This document shows, in pieces, positions 20,245 to 30,000 of a stretch of DNA of 64,000 nucleotides. The notes under the pieces were generated by a model. The model did not search any database, was not told the origin of the DNA, and saw only the letters and a program-made list of their open reading frames with translations. The position numbers and the translations under genes were made by a program. Each line of letters begins with the position of its first letter. Positions within the stretch are counted from its first letter, which is position 1. Source of the DNA: Snodgrassella sp. (GTDB lineage: Bacteria; Pseudomonadota; Gammaproteobacteria; Burkholderiales; Neisseriaceae); the NCBI GenBank assembly GCA_024103515.1, contig JAGGIK010000003.1, positions 19,803 to 83,802 on the forward strand. The letters are read 5' to 3'.

Positions 20245-21414
20245 TTATGCAGAATCTTTCAGATTGCAGCCATTGTGCCCATCAATTAACAGCCCTTTTG
20301 CCCAAGCTGCACTTTTTGCATGCTGTAACTGCCAGCAGCAATCGGCACCGATTAAATCCAAAGCTAATGTTTGCCATTCATTCTGATGTAAAGCTTGAGG
20401 GTTTTCTGCCAAGGAAAAAGCATTTTGCGCTGACTGCCCTAAAAACTTAGGAGCCTGATAATAAATAATTTCATCAACAACATTAGACTTTAATAAAGCA
20501 GAATTGATGGTTAATCCCGCTTCCACTAATATCATACCAATCTGGTGCTGCACCAAAATCGGCCAAAGCTGATCTAATTTAATTCTGCCTTGATGATCAG
20601 CCGGCAGCGTTACTACAGAAACATGATCATAAGGTGCAAAAATGGCTTTTTTATCCTCATCATCAACAATAGTGATGATTAAAGTTGGGCTATTGCAATC
20701 ACTGATAACATGATGATTTACTGTTAAACGTAAGTTACTGTCTAAAATAATTCTTATTGGCTGGCGTATGGTTGGAAAACGACGTACATTTAGTTGCGGA
20801 TTATCTGCAAGAACAGTATTGATACCAGTCAGAACAGCGCAACTTTCAGCCCGTAGAGTTTGCACACTATCGCGAGCTGCTGAACCAGTTATCCATTTAC
20901 TGTCACCATTACTCAAAGCGGTTTTACTATCAAGTGTAGCAGCCACTTTCATTCTGATGTAGGGCCGCTGTCGCTCAATTCTGGAAAGAAACCCTAAATT
21001 CAGCGCCCTTGCTCGTTCTGCATACAATCCAGTACTAACATGAATACCTGCATTCTCTAGCATAGTCTTACCACGGCCTTGAACCAGTGGATTCGGATCA
21101 GTCATGGCCATCACCACACGAGTTATGCCCGCATCGATTAACGCCTGAGCACAGGGGCCAGTTCTTCCTGTATGGCTACATGGTTCCAAAGTCACATAAG
21201 CAGTAGCGCCTACAGCAAAACGACCTGCCTGACTTAATGCATGTATTTCAGCATGAGGTTCTCCTGTATAAACATGGAATCCTTGACCAACAATTTGTTC
21301 ACCCTGAGTAATCACGCAGCCAACACGTGGATTGGGACTAGTAGAAAATCGCCCTTGCCAACCTAGTTCAAGGGCAGTCTGCATAAACTTTTCATCAAGT
21401 ACTGAAAAGTTCAT
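20245..21414 (-). CDS. ribD: Bifunctional riboflavin deaminase/reductase RibD
   Basis: A 389-residue two-domain enzyme carrying out the second and third steps of riboflavin synthesis. N-terminal cytidine-deaminase-like domain with zinc ligands HAE (54-56) and PCSHTGRTGPC (Cys79 and Cys88); C-terminal reductase domain from about residue 150 (RPYIRMKVAATLDSKTALSN) through the NADPH-binding end. The second position of the zinc motif reads T-G-P-C rather than the more common T-P-P-C, which leaves the ligands intact. It starts 2 bp after the stop of the lipoprotein gene, implying translational coupling; no FMN riboswitch is present in the short gap. Confidence 0.95.
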   Translation of the reverse strand: MNFSVLDEKFMQTALELGWQGRFSTSPNPRVGCVITQGEQIVGQGFHVYTGEPHAEIHALSQAGRFAVGATAYVTLEPCSHTGRTGPCAQALIDAGITRVVMAMTDPNPLVQGRGKTMLENAGIHVSTGLYAERARALNLGFLSRIERQRPYIRMKVAATLDSKTALSNGDSKWITGSAARDSVQTLRAESCAVLTGINTVLADNPQLNVRRFPTIRQPIRIILDSNLRLTVNHHVISDCNSPTLIITIVDDEDKKAIFAPYDHVSVVTLPADHQGRIKLDQLWPILVQHQIGMILVEAGLTINSALLKSNVVDEIIYYQAPKFLGQSAQNAFSLAENPQALHQNEWQTLALDLIGADCCWQLQHAKSAAWAKGLLIDGHNGCNLKDSA

Positions 21415-21416
21415 TT

Positions 21417-22013
21417 TTAATGACTATTGATATTGATGGTTTTCAAAGCAGCCGCTAAAGCATCAATTTTAGCGGTATCACTAGAGGCACATACTGAATA
21501 AAGATTGTTATTGGCCACCATCACTACACAACTTTCATTTAATACGACACCATTGTCTGCATGACTCATGTGATAATTAATACGATTTTCTGTAGCCATA
21601 CCTACATCTAATGAGCTTATAGAGGTTTGCTTATTCAAATCATCCACTAATTTGGCAAAATAATTCTTGGGTTCAATTTTTAAAGGGCCTAGATCATTCG
21701 CGATAAGGGTAATATTAGTTTTCTCGTCATGCTGTAATAACATCAGCGTATCGAGATCTTCTTGTCGCACCCAGTCTTCTGCATCATCCATTTTGTTAAC
21801 AAAATTTCCGTCGACCACTATTGAAAGTTTGTCATCTGGGCTGCTTAAAGTCTGCGTAGTTGTTGCTACTGCTTTATCAGAACTGGCTGCAACGGCATTA
21901 TTCACGCTACTTGCCTCACTGTCATTAAGTGTCACAGACGTCTCATTCTTTTTGCAGGCTGATAAACCAATTACAGCAACAGCAACCAACAACCATAAAC
22001 GTGATTTCAGCAT
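21417..22013 (-). CDS. Uncharacterised lipoprotein between nrdR and ribD
   Basis: A 198-residue predicted outer- or inner-membrane lipoprotein. The start M-L-K-S-R-L-W-L-L-V leads into a hydrophobic stretch and the lipobox LSAC with Cys20, followed by KKNETS and a Ser/Ala/Thr-rich tether to about residue 55. The globular part (about 58-198) looks like a compact alpha/beta domain with two cysteines (C-V-V-M and C-A-S-S) that could form a disulfide; a distant DcrB-like relation is possible but unproven. A longer frame starts at 22064, but only the ATG at 22013 places the signal peptide at the N-terminus. It lies 2 bp upstream of ribD. Confidence 0.75.
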   Translation of the reverse strand: MLKSRLWLLVAVAVIGLSACKKNETSVTLNDSEASSVNNAVAASSDKAVATTTQTLSSPDDKLSIVVDGNFVNKMDDAEDWVRQEDLDTLMLLQHDEKTNITLIANDLGPLKIEPKNYFAKLVDDLNKQTSISSLDVGMATENRINYHMSHADNGVVLNESCVVMVANNNLYSVCASSDTAKIDALAAALKTININSH

Positions 22014-22133
22014 GATATCTTTTGAGCTTTCATGATTGGAGAAAATATTAGCAAAGTATAACAAGAATTATCTATAGATGCAGCCATTAGTACGTAACTT
22101 GATTACTGTTTTGTCCATATATTTTTATTAGCA

Positions 22134-22583
22134 TTATTTTTTCAATGCGGCAATGACTTGGGTAAATTCTGACACATCATGAAAACTTTTATAAACGGAA
22201 GCGAAGCGAACATACGCAACTTCATCAAGCTTGACTAATGAAGCCAGAATCATGTCTCCTATTAAATAACTAGGCACTTCTTTAACTCCCATATGATAAA
22301 GCTTGGTTTCAATTTCCGAAACGACACTTTCTATCCGATCCTGATCTACAGGCCGCTTATGTAAAGCACGACTGATACTGGTAAATAGTTTAGCCGGATC
22401 AAACAGCACTTTCTCACCCGTTCGCTTGATAATTAGCGGCATTCTCATTTCTACTGCCTCAAGTGTGCTGAAGCGACTGTCACAAGCTAGACAGCGTCGC
22501 CGACGACGAATACTGTTGCTGCCTTCACTTAATCGCGTATCAATCACTTGAGTATTGATATGCTGACAAAACGGACATTTCAT
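22134..22583 (-). CDS. nrdR: Ribonucleotide reductase repressor NrdR
   Basis: A 149-residue transcriptional repressor that senses ATP/dATP and shuts off ribonucleotide reductase operons. N-terminal zinc ribbon with Cys3, Cys6, Cys31 and Cys34 around the basic stretch SIRRRRR, then an ATP-cone domain (about 49-139). It probably acts on the two NrdR boxes seen upstream of nrdA at 57783-57830. It is the first gene of an apparent nrdR-lipoprotein-ribD group, with 120 bp before the lipoprotein, the nrdR-ribD linkage being common in proteobacteria. Confidence 0.97.
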   Translation of the reverse strand: MKCPFCQHINTQVIDTRLSEGSNSIRRRRRCLACDSRFSTLEAVEMRMPLIIKRTGEKVLFDPAKLFTSISRALHKRPVDQDRIESVVSEIETKLYHMGVKEVPSYLIGDMILASLVKLDEVAYVRFASVYKSFHDVSEFTQVIAALKK

Positions 22584-23155
22584 ATTAATAGAATTTATTT
22601 AATAATAAGCTATTGTGTCAGGCAACAACTTAACTGGCAAGCCAATTTCTTAACTTAGACAGAAGCATGCAAAATTTGACTATTTTATTTAAATCTACAT
22701 GTACACAAAATCCCGCGTAAATCTTTGCGTAAAATATGTGGATAATTTAAATAAATAATTGTTTTATATAATAATTATCTAAATGATTAAAATTTAAGCA
22801 ATCAGATATGGTAGTTAAACACGATTCATGTTGACCAGTTATGGCAAATACTGGGGATAACCATGTTAATTTATTGACTTAATTATGAGAAAACTAATTG
22901 ATTAAAATTTAGGCAACTTGACAGAACTTAAGCTTAAAAGATCAAAACTTTTGCCATTAGATCAACCAAAACTTCGCCAAACATCTGATAAATAGCGATT
23001 CAATTGGCGTTAGCAAAGTGTTTAAAACCATCAAATGACTGTATCTAAATATGCAGAATAACACTTAGTTAATATCAACATTAGGTTTACTCAGATTTTG
23101 CTAAATTTAGTACCCATGAAACAGCCCAAAGGACAGAATTTAGCCATAATTGCAG
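22584..23155. other. AT-rich spacer with no recognisable gene
   Basis: About 570 bp between the nrdR start and the 3' end of the acetyltransferase gene. Both strands are full of stops. I see no RNA gene, no clear hairpin terminator and no transposase fragment. Confidence 0.5.
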
Positions 23156-23644
23156 CTAATCTATTAAGTATTTTCGCATCAATTGACAATTAACGGTTAC
23201 TTCTGCATTTAAAGGTAGTACGCATTCGCCCAGCGAATCATAACCATTAATTTCATAAAATTTTACTGAATTCAGTGAGGCATACAGTTTTAGTAGACCC
23301 AGACTGGCTTTATTAGCCAAATATTCTGCACGCTGTAACAGTGCTGTTCCTAATCCCTGATTATGCACAAATGGATGTACATATAGCGCATCTAGTTGTG
23401 CCTCTTGTAAATCTAGCTGGAAAAAACCCTGAATATGCCCTTTGTAATCAACAATCCATAACGCCTTATCTGGATCGGCCATCGTTTGCAGATAACTGTC
23501 TATATTTAATAAAGCCAGCCAGGCCCGCAAAACTTTTTCATCATATTTGCGCGCGCAGCTATATTGCACAGCATAACGATGAGCATTATAAATATTTTCA
23601 CAATCTTCCGGCCGTGCCGGGCGCAAATAAGTAATAATGCTCAT
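23156..23644 (-). CDS. GNAT-family N-acetyltransferase
   Basis: A 162-residue single-domain acyl-CoA N-acetyltransferase. The GNAT core is visible: LRPARPEDCENIY at the start (strand 1/helix 1), motif A with LDALYVHPFVHNQGLGTAL (the Q-G-L-G-T acetyl-CoA pyrophosphate loop near residues 97-101), and the C-terminal FYEINGYDSLGE. The substrate cannot be told from sequence. Monocistronic on the minus strand, divergent from msrAB with 155 bp between the starts. Confidence 0.85.
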   Translation of the reverse strand: MSIITYLRPARPEDCENIYNAHRYAVQYSCARKYDEKVLRAWLALLNIDSYLQTMADPDKALWIVDYKGHIQGFFQLDLQEAQLDALYVHPFVHNQGLGTALLQRAEYLANKASLGLLKLYASLNSVKFYEINGYDSLGECVLPLNAEVTVNCQLMRKYLID

Positions 23645-23799
23645 AAATCAACTTTTATTATCCTAATAAAACGCATTCAAAAAAAACTGTACAATATTCT
23701 ATATCACCAATACATAATTAAGCAAAACTAAATCTTTTATTCAACTCTTGCAAGTGTTAGCATACTCGAATATACCTCAGAAAGGAAAGAAATAACATC

Positions 23800-24783
23800 A
23801 TGAATACAAAAATTATTTACCTTGCAGGCGGATGCTTTTGGGGTATGGAAGGCTATTTTAAGAGAATTAACGGTGTTCTTAGCACACAAACCGGATATGC
23901 AAATGGTCACACAGAGAATCCCAGTTATGAACAGGTGTGCCAGCAAGATACAGGCCATGCAGAGACCATAAAAGTTGAATACGACGCAAACATTATTTCC
24001 TTAACCGATCTTTTACGCCATTTCTTTCGTGTAATCGATCCCACCACATTAAATCGTCAAGCCCATGATGTTGGTACACAATATCGTAGTGGTGTTTATT
24101 ATACTAATTGTGTAGATCGCGACATCATTCAGGCGGCTATCAAGGCTGAGCAAGGACGCTATCAAGCACCGATAGTAGTTGAAAATCTTCCTCTTGAACA
24201 ATACTTTCCTGCCGAAGAATATCATCAAGACTATCTGGATAAAAACCCTGGAGGATATTGCCATATCGACATCAGTAAAGCCACTGATCCTTTGCCAGAA
24301 TTGTCTGAATATAAGCAGATTACCAAACAGTATAACCCTAAACAGTTTCATAAACCGGATACAGACACGCTGCGACAGCAGCTTGATCAAGAAGCTTTTG
24401 AAATAACTCAAAATGCCGGCACAGAACGTCCGTTTAGTCATGAATACGATAAATTATTTGCTCCAGGTATCTATGTGGATATTGTGAGTGGCGAACCCCT
24501 GTTCAGCTCGAGTGACAAATTTAATTCAGGCTGTGGCTGGCCAGCTTTCAGTCAGCCTATACAAGCTGGTGCCGTAACTGAACACCGTGATTTAAGTCTT
24601 GGCAGAGAACGAACCGAAATTCGCAGTCAGCAAGCCGACTCTCATTTAGGCCATGTTTTCAATGACGGACCAGAAGACCGCGGCGGTATGCGTTATTGCA
24701 TTAACGGAACTAGCCTAAAATTTATTCCCTATGAGGAAATGGATGCAGCCGGTTATGGAGCATATAAGGATTGGGTGAAATAA
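23800..24783 (+). CDS. msrAB: Bifunctional peptide methionine sulfoxide reductase MsrA/MsrB
   Basis: A 327-residue fusion repairing both S- and R-epimers of oxidised methionine. MsrA domain first: catalytic Cys12 in [11 protein letters not shown], with E-E-Y-H-Q-D-Y at about 136-142. MsrB domain from about residue 190: SGCGWPAF, then [15 protein letters not shown] and catalytic Cys300 in [13 protein letters not shown]; the zinc C-x-x-C pairs of some MsrB are absent. Neisserial MsrAB (PilB) usually carries an N-terminal thioredoxin domain and signal peptide; here both are missing, so the enzyme is probably cytoplasmic and reduced by thioredoxin. AGGAAAG precedes the ATG. Confidence 0.95.
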   Translation: MNTKIIYLAGGCFWGMEGYFKRINGVLSTQTGYANGHTENPSYEQVCQQDTGHAETIKVEYDANIISLTDLLRHFFRVIDPTTLNRQAHDVGTQYRSGVYYTNCVDRDIIQAAIKAEQGRYQAPIVVENLPLEQYFPAEEYHQDYLDKNPGGYCHIDISKATDPLPELSEYKQITKQYNPKQFHKPDTDTLRQQLDQEAFEITQNAGTERPFSHEYDKLFAPGIYVDIVSGEPLFSSSDKFNSGCGWPAFSQPIQAGAVTEHRDLSLGRERTEIRSQQADSHLGHVFNDGPEDRGGMRYCINGTSLKFIPYEEMDAAGYGAYKDWVK

Positions 24784-24804
24784 CCTATTGCTAAAAATAT
24801 AAAC

Positions 24805-24840
24805 AGCAGTATTGCCGTCAGTTAGACTGTCAGTACTGCT
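24805..24840 (+). terminator. Weak hairpin after msrAB
   Basis: Outer 7-bp stem AGCAGTA / TACTGCT enclosing an inner CAGT / ACTG stem; no T-run follows, so termination is uncertain. Confidence 0.3.
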
Positions 24841-25010
24841 CACACTTATTTATCGCCCGTAGCATGCTGAGTAAAATTAAACTTCTATGTTCGATTACTG
24901 GTGTAAAATTTTGATTTTTAACAGGCCATACTTTGCAACAAATCGCTAAATCCGCCTAAACAGGTATTATATCAACTAATTTAATTATTAAACTTCAGGA
25001 ACAGTACGTC

Positions 25011-25583
25011 ATGCCTTGGAATTTTCCGATATTGCTCACATGGTTGCGTATCCTTATCATTCCTATTTTCACTCTTTTATTTTACTTACCGGCCGACTGG
25101 ATTAGTAACCGGCAGATGATAAATTGGCTTGCTGCCTTGTTTTTTGCAGCCGCCGCAATCACCGATTGGTTTGATGGCTATCTGGCCAGACGTTGGAGAC
25201 AGACATCAAGCTTTGGCGCTTTTCTCGATCCAGTAGCTGATAAGCTTATGGTCGCCGTTGCTCTGATATTACTGGTCGCCACCGACCGTACCTACGCCAT
25301 TTTTGCCATAGTAATTATCGGACGCGAGATAACTATTTCAGCCTTGCGCGAATGGATGGCACAACAAGGAAAAAGAAACAGTGTTGCTGTTGCCAAAATA
25401 GGAAAATTTAAAACTGCTGCCCAAATGGCCGCTATTTTCTTGTTGCTGCTTTCGTCCTCAACACTTGCAACCTCAGATCTATTCATGAAAATTGGAAATA
25501 TTCTGATGCTGATTGCATGTATCCTGACCATTTGGTCAATGCTGTATTATTTAAAGATGGCTATTAAAGAATTTAAAGCATAA
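25011..25583 (+). CDS. pgsA: CDP-diacylglycerol-glycerol-3-phosphate 3-phosphatidyltransferase
   Basis: A 190-residue inner-membrane enzyme making phosphatidylglycerol-phosphate, the first committed step to phosphatidylglycerol and cardiolipin. The CDP-alcohol phosphotransferase motif D-G-x2-A-R-x8-G-x3-D-x3-D is complete: Asp55, Gly56, Ala59, Arg60, Gly69, Asp73, Asp77. Four to five hydrophobic segments surround it. It lies immediately upstream of the Gly-Cys-Leu tRNA cluster, the same order as in Escherichia coli (pgsA-glyW-cysT-leuZ), although the tRNAs have their own strong promoter here. Confidence 0.95.
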   Translation: MPWNFPILLTWLRILIIPIFTLLFYLPADWISNRQMINWLAALFFAAAAITDWFDGYLARRWRQTSSFGAFLDPVADKLMVAVALILLVATDRTYAIFAIVIIGREITISALREWMAQQGKRNSVAVAKIGKFKTAAQMAAIFLLLLSSSTLATSDLFMKIGNILMLIACILTIWSMLYYLKMAIKEFKA

Positions 25584-25629
25584 AATCAAAATGAAAGTGA
25601 AAAATAACCCAAGGATTTGTTGTACAGTC

Positions 25630-25657
25630 TTGACACAAATTTTTTCATCGCTATAAT
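25630..25657 (+). promoter_or_regulatory. Consensus sigma70 promoter of the tRNA cluster
   Basis: TTGACA (25630-25635), 16-base spacer, TATAAT (25652-25657): both hexamers perfect. The expected start near 25664 is about 25 bases before the first tRNA-Gly. Confidence 0.85.
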
Positions 25658-25688
25658 GATGCTCTTCATTCAGCATGAATGATGAACT

Positions 25689-25764
25689 GCGGGAATAGCT
25701 CAGTTGGTAGAGCGCAACCTTGCCAAGGTTGAGGTCGCGAGTTCGAGACTCGTTTCCCGCTCCA
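25689..25764 (+). tRNA. glyW: tRNA-Gly (GCC), copy 1
   Basis: 76-base cloverleaf with acceptor GCGGGAA / TTCCCGC, anticodon loop CTTGCCAAG reading GCC, T-loop TTCGAGA and encoded CCA. First of three identical copies at 106-bp spacing. Confidence 0.95.
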
Positions 25765-25794
25765 AGTACACGATTGCATGTTCAAAAGTGTAAT

Positions 25795-25870
25795 GCGGGA
25801 ATAGCTCAGTTGGTAGAGCGCAACCTTGCCAAGGTTGAGGTCGCGAGTTCGAGACTCGTTTCCCGCTCCA
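25795..25870 (+). tRNA. tRNA-Gly (GCC), copy 2
   Basis: Identical in sequence to the copy at 25689-25764, with encoded CCA; the 30-base spacer before it also recurs before copy 3, with two differences. Confidence 0.95.
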
Positions 25871-25900
25871 AGTACACGATTGCATGTTTAAAAGTTTAAT

Positions 25901-25976
25901 GCGGGAATAGCTCAGTTGGTAGAGCGCAACCTTGCCAAGGTTGAGGTCGCGAGTTCGAGACTCGTTTCCCGCTCCA
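25901..25976 (+). tRNA. tRNA-Gly (GCC), copy 3
   Basis: Identical to the two preceding copies, with encoded CCA; the repeat unit ends after this copy because the following spacer is unrelated. Confidence 0.95.
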
Positions 25977-26014
25977 GAGTTATTAGTTACTCTACCCGAC
26001 TGAAAAGTATGAAT

Positions 26015-26088
26015 GGCGGGATGGCAGAGTGGTCATGCAGCGGACTGCAAATCCGTGGACGCCGGTTCGATTCCGACTCCCGCCTCCA
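26015..26088 (+). tRNA. cysT: tRNA-Cys (GCA)
   Basis: 74-base cloverleaf: acceptor GGCGGGA / TCCCGCC, anticodon arm GCGGA-CTGCAAA-TCCGT with anticodon GCA, T-loop TTCGATT, encoded CCA. One mismatch in the T-stem (C-A). The discriminator base is T, as expected for tRNA-Cys. Confidence 0.95.
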
Positions 26089-26111
26089 GATGTAGTTATA
26101 TGAGTAGTTAT

Positions 26112-26186
26112 GGCGGGGTGGCAGAGTGACTATGCCGCAGTGTGCAAAGCTGCGTAGGCCGGTTTAAATCCGCGCCCCCGCCTCCA
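26112..26186 (+). tRNA. Divergent tRNA-Cys-like gene (GCA), possibly pseudo-tRNA
   Basis: 75-base cloverleaf with a perfect acceptor stem GGCGGGG / CCCCGCC, discriminator T and encoded CCA. The anticodon arm folds as GCAGT-GTGCAAA-GCTGC, anticodon GCA, but position 32 is G. The T-loop reads TTTAAAT instead of TTCGAnT, and there is one extra base between T-stem and acceptor. The D-arm is close to that of the preceding tRNA-Cys. It looks like a diverged duplicate: the stems have changed in a compensated way, which suggests it is still folded, but the loss of C56 argues against normal function. Confidence 0.6.
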
Positions 26187-26219
26187 GTTCTAGGTTCAAC
26201 AGTTAAGATATTGACTAAC

Positions 26220-26310
26220 GCCCGGGTGGTGAAATAGGTAGACACAACGGACTTAAAATCCGTCGGCTTTTAAAACGGCCGTGCCGGTTCGATTCCGGCT
26301 CCGGGCACCA
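26220..26310 (+). tRNA. leuZ: tRNA-Leu (UAA)
   Basis: 91-base type II tRNA: acceptor GCCCGGG / CCCGGGC, anticodon loop CTTAAAA with anticodon TAA, a long variable arm (CGGC...GCCG), T-loop TTCGATT and encoded CCA. Confidence 0.95.
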
Positions 26311-26961
26311 TCTACCAGAATATATTTAGCATCTTCTGTGCTAAAAGATCTAGTAATAGCTTAAATTTTTTGCAGAGAAAGTTTCAATTTTCAATTTATA
26401 TCTGCATTTCATCTTTGGGATTTATTTTTTACATCCTTATTTATCTCTTTTAGTCAAAATTATCAACTAAGGTTTAATTATTTACCTCAAGCTTTCTGTT
26501 TGCGATAAATTTTGATCTTAATAATCTATAATGCTTTTGATAATAATATTAATTTAATCAAAGCTAAATTCTCGATCAATCGACAGCAACTTGCAAATTA
26601 ATGGCTACCAAGACTGATAACTTAATCTGCAATTAATATTGACATAATAAAGCAGATTCACTCTTTAGCCCAAATTAATTCGATAAAATCACATAATCTG
26701 TCTAAATTGTTCTTCAAAACATAAGCCAATATATAGCAGGTTAAATTAGCATAACTTATAATTAAACATCTAATTTGCTCTAATCAATTTTCAGACTTAA
26801 TAAAAACCAATTTAAGCATATTATTTATCCCCTCACACAAATAGAGTTACTTTGTATATCAAGAAAAAATATCAAAACCATCAATCTATTTTTTATAATT
26901 ATTTTTTCACGGTATTTTCAATCTCACTTTATAAATTTCCATTCTATGCCCAGTTTAATGA
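26311..26961. other. AT-rich spacer after the tRNA cluster
   Basis: About 650 bp with no open frame above 60 codons and no recognisable RNA gene or transposase fragment. The tRNA transcript must end in here, but no clear hairpin with a T-run was found near 26311. Confidence 0.4.
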
Positions 26962-26998
26962 AAATACGTGGTTAGAGTAACAACCTAACCACGTATTT
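26962..26998 (-). terminator. Intrinsic terminator of the autotransporter gene
   Basis: Perfect 14-bp stem AAATACGTGGTTAG / CTAACCACGTATTT with a 9-base loop; TTTTC follows on the minus strand. Confidence 0.85.
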
Positions 26999-27057
26999 AG
27001 CTCTTGAAAAATGGCAATGCTTACTGAAGCTTTAATTCATTGCTGCAAAATGCAATA

Positions 27058-30000
27058 TCACCATTTGTGTTCAAAAGATAAGCTGGCTCGATAGCCTTCA
27101 CGCTTACTGCTACCGAAATCATGTTCATAGCGAAGATCTCCATAAAAATAACTATTTTTTTGTATAGCAACCTTCATGCCTAAACCTAATTCTCCCCAAG
27201 TTTTTGCATATTTTTCACGCAGACTGTCTTTACCTATGTCCACTTTACTTGGATTAATGAAATCATGCCACACATTGCCGATAGTATAAAACACTGCTGA
27301 CTGGGAATTTGCAGTTTTACCGTTATAAGCTAAACGAACACCTACTCGGCCACGCAAGGCATCCTGACCATTCTGATCAACATGTCGATACTTATCATTA
27401 AAACTATCCAGATCGACATATTGGTAAATCAATTGTGCCTGTGGCTCAATGATCCAACTGCCATTGCCGGCTGCCAATTGACTTAATTCGAATGCTCGCC
27501 CTGCCTCAGCAGATAGAGCTAAACCCCAGCCATCCTGACTATCCGGATTGCTGCCATCTCGCGCTTCATATTTGTTATGTAGATAAGAAACCTGTCCAAC
27601 AAGATCAATATAAGTATTGTCGGCCGTATAGTATGTATTGGTAACACCAATACTGATGGCATCAGATTTACCTTTACCGGTATATTTATCGCCTGAAATA
27701 ATACCGTTTACTGCCCGATACTCATCAGAAAAATCTGTATCCGCTCTACTGTAGGCGATGTAGGTTCCAGTATGGTTATGGCTGCCATTATCATTGAGTT
27801 GATTCAAAAAATCATGTCCTATCTGAATGCCAGCAATATCTGTATCGGTATTTAATCGATCTTTACCATTCTGTTTCACATGCTTACCCAATATCCTTCC
27901 CCACGTTTGTCCGTTAGCAAGTTTACTCGACTGATTTTTACAGTTTGTACAATTTGCCACGATAGAATCCAAATATTCCCCACGCCGTTCATTTAAGGTA
28001 CCAATAGTGTTAAAACCCTGTTCCTGATTGACATGAGGTATAGCAACGTAACCCGAAACTACATTAGAATAAATTGGCGTATTATTAGTCTTATCTGTTC
28101 CAGTATTACCTCCTCCAGTGTTACCTCCTCCAGTGTTACCTCCTCCAGTGTTACCTCCTCCAGTGTTACCTCCTCCAGTGTTTTCACTAGCCTTCATGGT
28201 CCAGTAATATTCATCACCGTCATTTGTTGAACGCTTGGCTAACTGAACTTCAGTTGCACCTGAAGTGTGAGCTGTACCTGTAAATACACTCTCGTTACTG
28301 CTTACTCCTACATATATAACCGGAATAGTATTTATTACTGAATCAACTTGTTGAATATTACCATCAATCAGATATTCAGAACCATCTGCACCCATCGCAA
28401 TGACGTGAGTTATACCAGTGGCCGTGCCATTGATTTTTAATACATCTGACATGGAGTTTGTACCATCAATACTACCTGGGTTATTCCACTGTGTATTCAT
28501 TTTCACTACTGCGTCATTGGAAGCGTAGTAGTTACCAGCAATGGTTAGAATATCATTGTATTGAGCGTGGGAAGGGTTATCTAGATTAATAATACCGCCA
28601 TTGCTGTTTACATTACCTTCTAGAATAAATGCATTGGCACCTGCATCATCAAAAGCTGCATTGACTACTGAACCATTAGCCAAATTCAAAGTATCAAATT
28701 TAGCAATATTTTCTGATTCTTTTTTCTTTAAGTTCCAGGTAAAGCCATTATTCAAATTCACATTAAGTATCGGCTTCAAGCCTTCATCTAAGACTTCACC
28801 TTCTTCAGTTTTAACCGCACCTTTAGTCACCAGTCCAGTCATGCTACCTTTACCAGTAGCATTGAAAGTTACTGATGAGGCTTCATAGGCTTCATGTCCC
28901 TGTTCGTTTCCACTGGCATCATAAGTGTTTGAAAAGAACTGATAGTTAGGCCCTGTATAGTTGCCACTTACATTGACAATATAGCCAGCATCATTGGCAG
29001 TAAGATTCGTTTTATCTCCTGAGAACGACACAACGGTATCAACTTGCCCTTGATCTACAAATATTAAATCTCTTCGACCGACTGCCCCATTGAAGACCGG
29101 GTCAGCGCTGGTTCCAGTAGTAGTAAATACTGCATCTTTAAAATTGGCTCTTACGCCATGAGAAGCTGCCTGCTCATATTTGCCACTGCTGTTTGCATCA
29201 TCATGAGTACCAATTTCAAGTGCATACCCATTAGTATGGATTGTTGTGGCACTATTATCATAATCCGCTTTTAAAACCGAGTTACGCACCATTTTAATGC
29301 CGCTACCGTCCTTGGCATTTGTGGTATCAATCGTTAACTCACCATAAGATTCCAAAATACCTGCACCTTCACCCGTATTACGGGTTTTGCCTAATTTAAT
29401 GCCAGCACTATCCCAACCCTTCAAAGATGAGTCAGTACCTTTATTAATAACGATTTTGTTGTTTTTGCCTCTCAGAACAACAATTGGTGTTAGCTGACCA
29501 TCCGCCCCCGTGCCTTCAGCGGCGCCATGATTGGTTGAATTACCGGAAACATAGATACCAATGGAACGGTTACCGGTCAGTGTCATATCCAGATCATCAT
29601 TAACAATTACTCGGCCAGCAGATCCGTCTCCTGAATTATCATAGGCCCCCTGAATAGCGCGGATACCATTATTCAATATAGGCTGGGTTTTACCGCCTTT
29701 GGTTGTTTGATTGATTTTTAATTTATCTACAGTAACGGTAGTATACTTGCCATTATATGTGTTGCGCTCACCAGCATTAGCAGCTGAGCCCACCAATATC
29801 CCATAGCTAGCCACTATACCGCTAGAATTACCACTGGAACTGTAATCATTATTGATATTGAGTTCAACATTTTTGGCCGTTATATCAACATTATGATAAG
29901 TGGCCAGACCATTGATATTACCTTTACCATTGATAGTAAAATTCAGATTACCCGCATTGATCAAAGCACCTGAGGCACCATTTGCATATTGATTGCCCAG

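Larger units (their letters stand above)
25689..25976 (+). repeat. Tandem 106-bp repeat containing tRNA-Gly
   Basis: The starts at 25689, 25795 and 25901 are exactly 106 bp apart. Spacers 1 and 2 (25765-25794 and 25871-25900) differ at only two positions, so the array arose by recent tandem duplication of a tRNA-plus-spacer unit. Confidence 0.9.

Noticed and set aside
25700-25885. Minus-strand 61-codon frame over the tRNA-Gly genes
   Set aside because: Antisense of repeated tRNA genes; not coding.
28106-28180. Possible CRISPR-like array
   Set aside because: Repeats are contiguous 15-mers with no spacers and lie within a coding sequence.
28033-28230. Plus-strand frame rich in S-S-V-T across the 15-bp repeats
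   Set aside because: Antisense translation of the autotransporter repeat.
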